Assembly: GCA_019914945.1 (NCBI GenBank)
Contig: CM034104.1
Location: 13,566,046-13,630,045 of the forward strand
DNA length: 64,000 nucleotides
Source: Typha latifolia
Lineage: Eukaryota; Streptophyta; Magnoliopsida; Poales; Typhaceae
Direction: 5' to 3'
Shown here: positions 26,886 to 36,343 of the stretch, one piece after another
Layout of the letters: every line of letters starts with the position of its first letter
How positions within the stretch are numbered: position 1 is the first letter of the stretch
Notes under the pieces: generated by a model
Databases searched by the model: none
What the model was told of the DNA's origin: nothing
What the model saw: the letters and a program-made list of their open reading frames with translations, nothing else
Position numbers and translations under genes: made by a program

Positions 26886-29800
26886 GTCCTGGTAAGGAGA
26901 TCTATTTTTTGTTTTGTACTTTTTCTCTCAAATTGTTCTCTTTGGAAAAAATGGCATTAGTTTACAATGGCTCTCACCAAACCACAGATAAACTTTTGTA
27001 TTTTATGTGCATACACTTGGAGGAAACATTGTTTCATCTTATCTTTGCCGCTCTCTGACCCATGCCTACCTGGTGCCACGGAGAACTGCAAGAATGTACA
27101 CAAGGAATGTCAGAGAAAATGGTGCTTGTAGCCACATGTAATAAACAATGTAAAACGTTGGCAATTTTGGGCATCATGAGTCATGTAAATACCTTCATTG
27201 TGGAATAGTAAAAGCAGAAAAGTGGGCTTTATCGGATTCAAGGAATCCTTTTTATTGATCTGGAGAAGTTAGCTGTGTCAAAATTATATTAATTTCAAGC
27301 ATTTCCACTATGTAACTTGTGGGGTGTGTAACTGATGTCTGCTGGCTATTATTTAAACATAGGGAAATTGAGACTGCCCCAATGCAAAATAAAAGAGATT
27401 CTTACATTGTATTGGCTATTTATCTAGAAACTTTTTTTTTTGATGCAGTACAATAGATAGCAGCGTACACTTTGATAAGTCCGTACTTCTCTGTATTTAT
27501 TCATATCTCCTAACATGTACAGTGAGTATTATTGATTTGACAGGACAGCCAGTTTTCAAGATTGTTATTCTTTCGTATGTTTTCTGAAAGATGAGAGTTG
27601 GATCAGGGCCAAGTTTCTATTTGCTCCCAACAAGGTGCCGATGATACTTGTTTAGGGTCATTTGAAACCAGTAGAGTATGCAATTCCCGGTGGTGCCGAG
27701 GAAGACCCAAGGGTTGTTTTCTGCTATGTCTAATAATGTGGATTACTGTACTTCACCAGCTCGTGTAATGTCTCTTGATGTGAACTTTCAGATGTTTACT
27801 AAAGTTTTGCTGCAAACTATGCTAAATCTGGTTCGAATTGTTTATTGTTACAATCATGGGTTGTGTGAATTCTGTTGGTGATATCCATTATCCATGCTTT
27901 ATCCTTTTATGCAGGACTGACAAAACGTTGTAAACAGGGACGCCAACTGAAACAGGGCTTTCTGGACAAGCTGGTAAGATGTTGCTTAAACTTTGTATCT
28001 TGGTTGCTATTGTAGCTTCAATTTTTCCTTATTTTTCTTCAGATGCTTGATTAGAACTGTCAATTTACAATCATTCTGTATATTTTAGTGAAGAGTTCTT
28101 GAACGCTAGCCCTCCAATAACGAACAGATTGATCTGACCAAAGTTCTGTAGAGGACTGGTATTTGTGGCTGATTTCACCCACCCCCACCCCCACCGCCAC
28201 CCTATGTAAGTAATCTTCCTAACTGTTTCTCATTTTTCTGCTCCCCGAAAGTTTGGGCCTTAAAATATTTCCCATCGCTGATCTGTTTTAGAATATAAAC
28301 AGCTAAAACTCATAATAATCTATTCTAAACGAACAGATTGATCTGAACGAAAATATTTCCCATTGCTGATCTGTCTTGAACGCTAGCCCTCCAATAACGA
28401 ACAGATTGATCTGACCAAAGTTCTGGAGAGGACTGGTATTTGTGGCTGATTTCACCCACCCCCACCGCCACCGCCACCCTATGTAAGTAATCTTCCTAAC
28501 TGTTTCTTATTTTTCTGCTCCCCGAAAGTTTGGGCCTAAAAATATTTCCCATTGCTGATCTGTTTTAGAATATAAACAGCTAAAACTCATAATAATCTAT
28601 TCTAGAAGGTGGCTAACAGTCTGCGTTATGTTTTAGATAGAGATATGATTCAACACCAGGGCCCTTTCAGCAATGCTGATGCTTAGAATAAACCACCTAC
28701 TGTCATATAATCTGCGGTCTATTTATGAGCCAATAACAATACCTAATGATTGCTAGAATCATACTATAGAGGACCCTATAAGAGGACCTCAGGAAAAGTG
28801 AATCGGCTGTGGTGAGCCCTAGGTGATGATCTATTATTTACTGGGGGTGCATGTGATTTATCTTTCTATTCATGACTGTTGAGAAATGTTTCTATAGCTT
28901 TAAGTTTGGAGAAAGGACGACACCCACTCTCATAAAGCTATCATGGGGTGAATGATTGTAGTAGAAGCTGCTAGCGGAAAGCAACACATCAAATTTAAAC
29001 TTGTTCAACCTTCCATTATCATGATTGCAATTTGTTACATATCTCATCAACTGAAGACGATGGGAATTTTAATAGGCTATCTTAGTGTGTTCCCGTTGGC
29101 TATCATGTATAGAGAGAGGCCTTTTCTTTATATATATATTTTGGAATCTTCTTACAGTAACCTCTTTTGGTGACGAGTAAATTAGAAGTCACTTTCTAGA
29201 GTGCTTGCTGACAAATTCATTGTGAACAACCACAACATAGAGTTGATGAGAAAAAATTTACTTGTGAAAAGTGAAGAATGATAGATTATCTCAGGATTTG
29301 CAGATATATATATAACATAGAAGAATGGTTTGATTTTTGACGTTAGTTTTCTAATTCATGGGGGAAATAATAATAGTTAACCATCAACTGCAGTGGTAAC
29401 GTCGAAAAGCCAAGAGTATAACAAATCACCCTTTTTTTTAAAGGCATGCTTGTCTATGTTTGACGAATCGAAAAGCTGCAGTTTCCTTGATTCCCATCAC
29501 AAAGACCAGCTCGAATGAAAGAGATATGTAGGTCGTAAACTAACCTTCTTCCCTTTGACACCATTTTCAATAGAGGCGGTCGACCAGGACGAGTTCTACC
29601 CTCTCTTTTTCTCATCCGTTTCTAAAAGCACATAAATCATGAGAATCACGTTCAAGCTACACCCATTGGTTATCGCGAATGGTTTCAATTTCTTATTAGT
29701 ATGGGAAAATTCTAAGAAGACTCGGTCCAATTGTCCAGTCCAACTAGCATACCAAGACCACGTCATAAGGTAAGAACAGAATTTTCCTCAATAGTAAGTC

Positions 29801-29917
29801 ACTGTTCTTTCAAGATATCACCATGTATCCATCCAATTTGTAACCAAGTTTACCAGATCATGAATAAACGCAAAACTCGATATGTAGATAAAGAAGAGAA
29901 AGAAAAAGAAATAGGAG
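26886..29917. other. ESP4 3' flank and intergenic DNA
   Basis: No coding exon was recognised. A consensus-like donor (ctg|gtaagg, about 26892) follows the ESP4 stop at once, and a good acceptor (atgcag|gac) lies at 27914, so part of this stretch may be a spliced 3' UTR. The 277-base tandem duplication is the only clear structure. Confidence 0.45.
28097..28604. repeat. Tandem duplication, 277-base period, downstream of ESP4
   Basis: The segment 28097-28327 recurs at 28374-28604 with a constant offset of 277 bases and only a few differences, including variation in a ccccca/ccgcca run. The roughly 46-base linker (28328-28373) repeats pieces of the unit itself (cgaacagattgatctga and ttcccattgctgatctg), so it is a rearranged partial third copy. 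The near-identity implies a recent event. It lies in the ESP4 3' flank. Confidence 0.92.
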
Positions 29918-30188
29918 AAAGAATCTATTCACAAATTTGTTAACAATGAAACTATCAAAGTATGAAAAAAAAAATGTCATATTTTTCCCCTCTTTTTTTC
30001 TTTTAGTTCTCAATCGGCAGATGCAGAACCGATCGAAATGGTAAAGAATCTATTCACAAATTTGTTAACAATGAAACTATCAAAGTATGAAAAAAATACT
30101 CTTTTTTTCCCAAATTTTTCCCCTCTTTTTTCCCATCTTTTTATCTTTTAGTTCTCAATCCGCAGATGCAGAACCGATCGAAATGGTA
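29918..30188. repeat. Tandem duplication covering the end of the receptor-kinase gene
   Basis: Segment 29918-30042 (from aaagaatctattcac to gaaccgatcgaaatggt) is repeated at 30043-30188. The copies differ mainly by about 20 bases in a T/C-rich spacer. The downstream (kinase-proximal) copy supplies the real last 11 codons and stop of the minus-strand kinase. The other copy carries the same codons as a dead remnant beyond the stop. Confidence 0.9.
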
Positions 30189-32545
30189 ATACTGGAGTCA
30201 ATACTCTCATGGCTATCCTCGCACAACGCGAGCGCCGTCTCAAGGTTAGCCACTACATCGCTCATGGCGGGCCTCTCCTTCCCTTCCAAGCTCACGCAAT
30301 GCACCGCCGTGTACGCCACCAGCTCCACCGCCTCCGCCTCCCTCTCCCCCGGCGTCTCCGCCCGCGCGTCCATCACCCTCCTCACTTCCCCCGCCGTTAT
30401 GCTCGGCAGAGCGTAGTCCACCACGCTCACCAGATTCCCCTCTCCCTCCTCCTTAAAGATGGCTCTTTTCCCCGTTAAGGTTTCGAGCATCACCACCCCG
30501 AAACCGTACACGTCGCTCTTGCTGGTCAGGTGGTGGAGCCCGTAGTACTCCGGGTCCATGTAACCCACGGTGCCCGCCGCCTTCACGGTGAGGTGCCCGT
30601 TTTCCGAGGCGGGGCCCATTAGGGAGAGCCCAAAGTCGGAGACCCGAGCGGCCCAGTTGGCGTCGAGGAGGATGTTGGAGGACTTAATGTCGCGGTGGAT
30701 GATGGGAGGGACGGCGTAGTTGTGGAGGTACTCGATCCCTCTCGCGGCGTCGAGTAGGATTTTAATCCGTGCCTTCCAGGACCTGAGGATGGTGGAGGCG
30801 AAGGCCGCGTCTTTGGGGTGGAGGTGGTCGTATAGCGCACCGTGCTTCATGAACTCGTACACAAGGAGGCGCTCCTCGTCTTCGTCGCAGTACCCGAGCA
30901 ACCCCACCAGGTGTTTGTGGTGGAGACGAGAGAGAAACTCGAGTTCCGATTGGAAAGCGCTCTCCTTTTCTTGGAACTTCTTGGTCTTGGGACCCGACTC
31001 GCTTCGTTTGATGGCCACCTCCCGACCGTCGGGGAGCTTGCCTTTGTACACGGCGCCAAAACTTCCGGCACCGATCTTGGTCTCGGCAGCGAAGTGCTTC
31101 GTGGCGGCCGCGAGCTCCGCGAAGGTGAATTCCTCCGCCCTGTGGTCTCTGATGGACGACGAAGGCCCGCTCCGTTGCCGCAGCATGATTCGCGATCCTT
31201 GCCGGATAAAGATGCGGGATTTCGAGCCCGGCGGCGAAGCGAACGGGCTCGAAATGCCAGCTCCTGGAGCTCCATTTGCGCCGCCGCCGGCAATGGTGGG
31301 CTGGACTGAGTTGTGAACCTTCTTATGCCGGCAAATGCCGAACAACAAGCAATAGACGATCGAGCTTATCCCCGCAAAGCCGCCGATAGCTCCTACGATA
31401 GCGAAAACTATCCATCTTTTGCTCACCTTTGTCGAAGTCGAAGGCATCGATGACAATGGCGAAGGCGACGGAGATGGGGACGTAGACTTACCATCACAGC
31501 GTTTGCATATAACTCCAGAACCAGAGCAAAGGTTCTCAGAATCCGGATAAGTCCCGCAATTGCAACTGCTCTGGTTCACACATATACCCGGAATAATCCT
31601 CGGCAAAGGTAGAATACTGACCGATAAATTAGTCCTATCCGACCCCCAGCACACCACCGAGTAATTCGTCGTTGTAAGTCCGCAGGTGAGATTACCTCCC
31701 GCCACGATGAACTCGAAATCGCTTCCGCTCACCGGATTGTAATACTCGCTGCCGCCGGTAACGCCGCCGCCCCAGCAGACCACGGTGCCGTTGGATCGCT
31801 TGATCGCGCACGTGTGATTCGAGCCTAATGCGAGAGTTTCGAACTCGAACGCTGGGCCGGATGGGGGATTGGATTGACCCGACTCGTTGCTCCCCTTGCA
31901 GAGGAGGACACCGGCGGTGTCCAGACCGCACACGTGCGAGTCCCCCGCGACGATGGTCGCCATGGAGAGGTTGGAGAACAGGGACTGGATCCCGACACCG
32001 CGCGGCCCCCAGCACCGGACGGTGTCGTCACCGCCGATGGCGCAGGAGAAGCCGTTCCCGGAGGTGAGGGAGTGGTAGGATCCCGAGATGGAAGGCGGGA
32101 ATTCGCCGCCGCCTCTCCACCATCGGATCTCGGAGTCGTCTGGATCGACGGCAGCGATCTGGTCCTCGCCGACGGCGAGGTCGGCGACATCGTGGGAACC
32201 GTTGTAGACGCGCTTGGCGACAGCGGAGGGGGAGGACGGGGAGTTCCAGCAGAAGAAGGCGGCGCCGCCGGACCGAAGGCCGCAGAGGAAGTCACGGCCA
32301 CCGGAGACGGAGACGAAGGAGATATTCGGGAGGAGGGGGATCGCCGGAGAAGTAGGCGACCCCGCAGAGGCGCAGTGGATGCTCTGGGTGTCGGGGCCAG
32401 AGGAGACGCCGCAGACGGTGCCAGAGGACCGCACGATGGCGAGGGTTGCGGCGGAGCCGAGGGCGTCGGAGGTGGACGAGAGGAAGAGGACAGGGAGGAG
32501 GAGAAGGGCGGCTATCGTCACCGCTGCGGTGAAAAGAATCCTCAT
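30155..32545 (-). CDS. CRINKLY4-related receptor-like kinase (CCR type), intronless
   Basis: This is a plasma-membrane receptor kinase of the CRINKLY4-related group; maize CR4 and Arabidopsis ACR4 control epidermal and meristem cell identity (family knowledge). It is one uninterrupted frame of 796 residues: signal peptide about 1-28; an extracellular region of crinkly/RCC1-like repeats about 30-320, with recurring Cys-Trp-Gly units (for example CW at 99, RCWG at 177 and VCWG at 256); a Cys-rich segment about 322-350; a Ser/Pro linker; and a membrane helix about 378-405. The cytoplasmic kinase spans about 486-770. The kinase is catalytically complete: glycine loop GAGSFGAVY 492-500, K513, HRD 617-619 with K621, DFG 637-639 and APE-like DPEYYG. 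ACR4-type TNFR cysteines are reduced, so a CCR3/CCR4-like assignment fits better than ACR4 itself. It is much more GC-rich than its surroundings. Its ligand is unknown. Confidence 0.93.
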   Translation of the reverse strand: MRILFTAAVTIAALLLLPVLFLSSTSDALGSAATLAIVRSSGTVCGVSSGPDTQSIHCASAGSPTSPAIPLLPNISFVSVSGGRDFLCGLRSGGAAFFCWNSPSSPSAVAKRVYNGSHDVADLAVGEDQIAAVDPDDSEIRWWRGGGEFPPSISGSYHSLTSGNGFSCAIGGDDTVRCWGPRGVGIQSLFSNLSMATIVAGDSHVCGLDTAGVLLCKGSNESGQSNPPSGPAFEFETLALGSNHTCAIKRSNGTVVCWGGGVTGGSEYYNPVSGSDFEFIVAGGNLTCGLTTTNYSVVCWGSDRTNLSVSILPLPRIIPGICVNQSSCNCGTYPDSENLCSGSGVICKRCDGKSTSPSPSPSPLSSMPSTSTKVSKRWIVFAIVGAIGGFAGISSIVYCLLFGICRHKKVHNSVQPTIAGGGANGAPGAGISSPFASPPGSKSRIFIRQGSRIMLRQRSGPSSSIRDHRAEEFTFAELAAATKHFAAETKIGAGSFGAVYKGKLPDGREVAIKRSESGPKTKKFQEKESAFQSELEFLSRLHHKHLVGLLGYCDEDEERLLVYEFMKHGALYDHLHPKDAAFASTILRSWKARIKILLDAARGIEYLHNYAVPPIIHRDIKSSNILLDANWAARVSDFGLSLMGPASENGHLTVKAAGTVGYMDPEYYGLHHLTSKSDVYGFGVVMLETLTGKRAIFKEEGEGNLVSVVDYALPSITAGEVRRVMDARAETPGEREAEAVELVAYTAVHCVSLEGKERPAMSDVVANLETALALCEDSHESIDSSITISIGSASAD

Positions 32546-32649
32546 CGGGCTTCCGTCATTAGGAGAAGAGGCGAGAGGTGGAGTGAAAGAAGAAAAGAGT
32601 GGAGAATTTTATTTAAGAAACGAAAGGCACCAACCAAATAAAGGAAGGG

Positions 32650-34010
32650 CTTAAAAGCAAGTTTGTGTAGAAACGCGGGCAGCAGAGGCGGAACGTGTCA
32701 GAGTTATTTTTTGTACAACTTTATTCAAAGGAAATTTTGCATATCCCCACCTGCAATATGCTTTTATTATTTCTTTTACTATTTACATAATATATATATA
32801 TATATTATTTGTCTACTACTGCTCCTCTTTGGCTTTTTCTTTTAATATTCTGCATAAAAGCACCTGCTAATCATTGCCTTTAAGTTAAAATGGCTAGTTA
32901 TTCCCGCCGGGCTTAATTAATTTTGGAGGGTAAACCATTCCGATATATAAATGTCTAAGAAATAATCCTATTTGTAATTTGCAAATATATTTTCAAGAGA
33001 CGGGCCTTATTATGATAAGCCAATAGTATAGGTGTCGATATACAAAATAACCCGAAAAACCCAGACATCCACATTAAATCTTTTCTTTTATTGCTAAACG
33101 GTGCAAGCTTTAATCACAGAATTGAAGTCGGATCACAAATCATGTGATCACGACCGTCCAAGAAATAGAATTTTTCTTTTCTTTTCTTTTTTTTCATTCA
33201 AAGACACCACCCACGTGTCATCACATATAAGTTAGATCACATATATTGGATAATGAGATAGACAATTGTGTCAATTCTCTTATTAATTAATTGAGCAACA
33301 GATGGCCCAATATTCTAACAACAGTTGCTTAGATTATTATCTCTTCTATTAACAACTAAACTTTCTTATATGACTTAACTCAATGGAAAAAATAACATTT
33401 ATGACTTAATGGAAGGTCATTTAGAATTAAATGCGAGGTTGCGGCTAAGAGTTGGTAGTTGACCAAATAATAGTAGTACTCGGCCGTGGCTTCTCTCTAT
33501 TCCCACGCGGGCTTTTCTACTTGTCTCCTTTTGCTATTACTATTCTAAATGCTAGACTCAGTCAACAGTCTAAGCAAGCAGCCACCTCTATTCTGTTACT
33601 AACAGTCAAAGCTGATAAAAGGTTTCAATCATCAAAACATTTCACTAGTACAAATGTTGATGTAACCAAATCCTATTAAATGAAGGTCTTTTTCTCTATT
33701 TTAACTTAAGCATTTTATACTAAGTAGTAACTTTTTAACTAACAGCTAACGAAAATGTTAAAAAAATAATAGTAATGATTTCTATAAAAATATAGTCTGA
33801 TTTAAGGAGTATAGAAATAGTTTGGTCATTTAAACACCTAATGATTTGAGATCAGATTTAGTGCATAAAGTAAAGTAAAAAGATTTAGTTTTTTATTTCC
33901 ATGTGAACTAAGATTTAGATAACATTAAGATATCATTATCCTAATAACAAGCATGGAAAGAATTCAACAACAAAACCATCTTAAATCCATTGAAAGTAAT
34001 AAGTTTGTGG
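32650..34010. other. AT-rich intergenic DNA and kinase promoter region
   Basis: No genes were seen. An (AT)n run lies at about 32790-32806, followed by AT-rich DNA with no clear repeat structure. The region upstream of the minus-strand kinase (32546-32650) is its leader. Confidence 0.5.
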
Positions 34011-34016
34011 TTGATC

Positions 34017-34715
34017 TCAACTCTCTTTGCCAAAGACCTGCAAGAAGAGAAGCAACTGGAGAAAAATATAAGACACTCCCCCTATAGTAGCATACTGCAA
34101 CTTACTGCTACCCTCCACGTCATCAAAATCGCCGTCCTTTGACCTATTAAACCCCCCCGCGAGCCATCCCAAGTTCTTGTACCCTCCGTCGTGCAGCATC
34201 CTCAGCGCAATGATGGACCTGAACCCCGACGCACGCCAGGTGTTTGCTGTAAGTGCCCACTCAAAGCTAGCCAAAGAATTTCGTTGCTTACCTTACCTCA
34301 GTCCTTCGCCACAGGCGACGAGAAGCTTCTCTTCTTTGTCCGGGGCGAGATCTTCCACCTGGGAGAGGAATTGGCCGTTAATGGTGGTGAAGAGTTGACC
34401 CGTCCAGAGACCAATGTAGCCGAAGTGGACCCACTTCTTGAGGAGGGTGATGGGGTCGGAGTTGGTGTCGGCGACGAAGAGGGGGACGTGGAGGGAGCCG
34501 GCCACGTGGGCCTTGTCGTGCTCCCAGGTGGGCCTGATGTCCAAGAGGCGGAAGCCCTCGGATTTGAGGGATTGGGCTGCGTCTTTGGGGGGGATGGGCC
34601 GGACGAGGCCCGAGCGGAAGAGCTCTTGCGGGCCGGACATGGCTCTGGGTGTGGAGGAAATGGTCTTGAGATAGAAGGCGGTAGTGGGGAGGTGGATGGC
34701 GGCGCCAATCGCCAT
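34017..34715 (-). CDS. STR10: Plastid rhodanese-like domain protein (STR10-like), 2 exons
   Basis: This is a single-domain rhodanese (sulfurtransferase-fold) protein of the plant STR family. Exons 34715-34297 and 34218-34017 splice to 206 residues. The junction restores the family's CGEGLRS active-site loop (C135), with the serine coming from exon 2. Upstream are the LLDIRPTWEHDKAHVAGSLHVPL rhodanese core (about 57-79) and the GYIGLWTGQ segment; downstream are GYKNLGWLAGGFNR and a hydrophobic C-terminal stretch that may anchor it in the thylakoid or envelope. The first 25 residues lack acidic residues, as in a transit peptide. A second possible acceptor (about 34252) would add bases and break the frame, so it was not used. 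The match to Arabidopsis STR10 is from memory of the family; enzymatic activity is unproven for this group. Confidence 0.88.
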
Positions 34716-35178
34716 TGTTAGAGCTTGCTATAGACCAGCTCTCTACCTATGTTTCCTACGTCTTATCCCCAAGTTATCCGATTAAATTCATACAAAATAA
34801 ACAATTGGACGGCCCCCTATGGAGATCTTTTGCATCCCATGGTGGATTCTATGTAGTTCTGGCTGTAGGAATGGGTGTGCATTTATTGTGGTTATTAATC
34901 CAAAATCCGCTTACGAGACGTCGGCTAACACCCAATCAAAATTCGTACACGAATCATAAAGTCCACCAAGAGCTCTATTCCCATGTTCTAAATTTATCCT
35001 CCACTTATTCCGCGTTGCTGCTATCACTTATCCACCGCTTCTCATTATAACATAAACTTGGTCGGTGGCGGACAAACCCCACCGCCCACTCCGTCGTCGT
35101 TCTATAAATACCAAAACTCCCAAACATTCATTCTCCCACACAGCTCCTATTCCACTCTCTTTGACTCCCAATCCAGTT
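34716..35178. promoter_or_regulatory. Short divergent promoter region
   Basis: The STR10-like ATG (- strand) and the small zinc-ribbon-like gene ATG (+ strand) are only 463 bases apart and point away from each other. A good TATA box for the plus gene, TATAAATA, lies at 35103-35110, 69 bases before its ATG. No equally clear TATA was seen for the minus gene, which is common for plastid-protein genes. Confidence 0.55.
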
Positions 35179-35663
35179 ATGTCTCTCTTGAGCAATACTA
35201 TCGTCATCTACAGGTTTGCATCTCTTACATAAACACCTTTCACTTATTCTCAGATAATCCCTTCTAACTTCCCATTATCACACTTGTTTCTGGTTTTAAT
35301 GCATGCAGCTGTGGTTCGTGTGGGTATAACTTGAATCTGAGCTCCTCCAACAGGAACACCACCAACATTGGATCCAAGTATGGGAAGGCTATCAAGAAGG
35401 GGTTGGTCTCCTTCTTCTCCATAGACGAGAGCAGGTTCTTGCAGGTGGATGAGCTCAGATGCCATCCTTACTTCGATTCCAAGAGATCATGGGGGTTGCT
35501 GAGGAAGAGGACTAAGTTGTTCTGCCGCAAATGCGAGAACTTTATCGGCATTGCTTATGCGAAGTCTTCGTCGTCGCCCGAGAATGGCGATGTAAGATAC
35601 AAGATGTACGACGTAAAGATCAACGCATTGCAGCCATCGGAAGAGACGATTCCATGTATATAA
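35179..35663 (+). CDS. Small plant protein of the At4g08330 family, 2 exons
   Basis: Exons 35179-35213 and 35309-35663 join to 129 residues. The splice restores the family's SCGSCGYNLNLSSSNR opening. Two CxxC pairs (C13/C16 and C84/C87) suggest a structural zinc site. Between them lie the conserved KAIKKGLVSFFSIDESRF segment and a short basic stretch. The protein resembles the plant family annotated as uncharacterized protein At4g08330 (predicted chloroplastic), whose function is unknown; no function is claimed here. The first exon encodes only 11 residues and contains no recognisable transit peptide, so the plastid prediction is doubtful for this copy. A TATA box 69 bases upstream supports the start. 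Confidence 0.88.
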
Positions 35664-36343
35664 TGTGTTATGTTTTTGTTTGTGATTTGATTGTGTACGT
35701 ATGATGGATGACCTCTGCATATGGAGTGATTATGTTTTGTTTTACTTTGGAAAATGCCAAGGAATAATTTGTAGCAACTGAACACAATACAATTTAGATG
35801 TAATGCTTTATAGTTTTTAATGGTTGAATGGATAGCGAGAGAAGTGCACAAGGAACTGAAAGAGAGTCATTTATAAACATCATCCATTTCGTGAACCCAG
35901 AATAGGAGTGATAAATTGAAGTAAGTTAGAGTAAAGATAGGAATTTGTACACAAAATCTTGCCCTGCAATTGCCCAACATAATGCTTCATGGACTCAAAA
36001 AAAAAAAAAAAAAAAAAAAGAGAGGAGAAAGGACCAACTGCTGGAGCACTTTCTATAAATTAGAAAATTGTCAGGCAAACATTTGCATTATTTGTCTGGG
36101 AAGAAGGTGGCCTTTCCTGAAAAGTAGCTAACATAAACAAGTGAGCTTTCCCTACCACGGCTATTCCGAACTCTCCAAGTATAATTGTATGGGGGGAAAA
36201 AATATGAAATGTTCCCAAGGAATGAGAGGACTGTTAATCTTGTTCCTTAAGCAGCCAGTACCCAACTTAGTTGAAGTCTTCTCAGTTTTCAGGTTGGCGT
36301 AGAGTAGTACTTCCGAGTAAGAAGTGTCAAACCGAAGGTATGA
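35664..36343. other. Convergent intergenic region with a long A run
   Basis: This is the 3' flank shared by the small plus-strand gene and the P58IPK-like gene. It contains a run of about 23 A at 35997-36019 followed by a GA-rich stretch. No gene was seen. Confidence 0.6.

Noticed and set aside
31874..32641. 255-residue plus-strand frame opposite the receptor kinase
   Set aside because: It is antisense to the GC-rich kinase coding sequence, has low-complexity Gly/Glu/Arg content and no family resemblance; it is a shadow of the real gene. The same holds for the plus frames at 30720-31316 and 30842-31309.
34219..34274. Longer second exon for the rhodanese-like gene using the acceptor near 34252
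   Set aside because: Splicing there breaks the frame and destroys the CGEGLRS active-site loop, which the acceptor at 34219/34218 restores.
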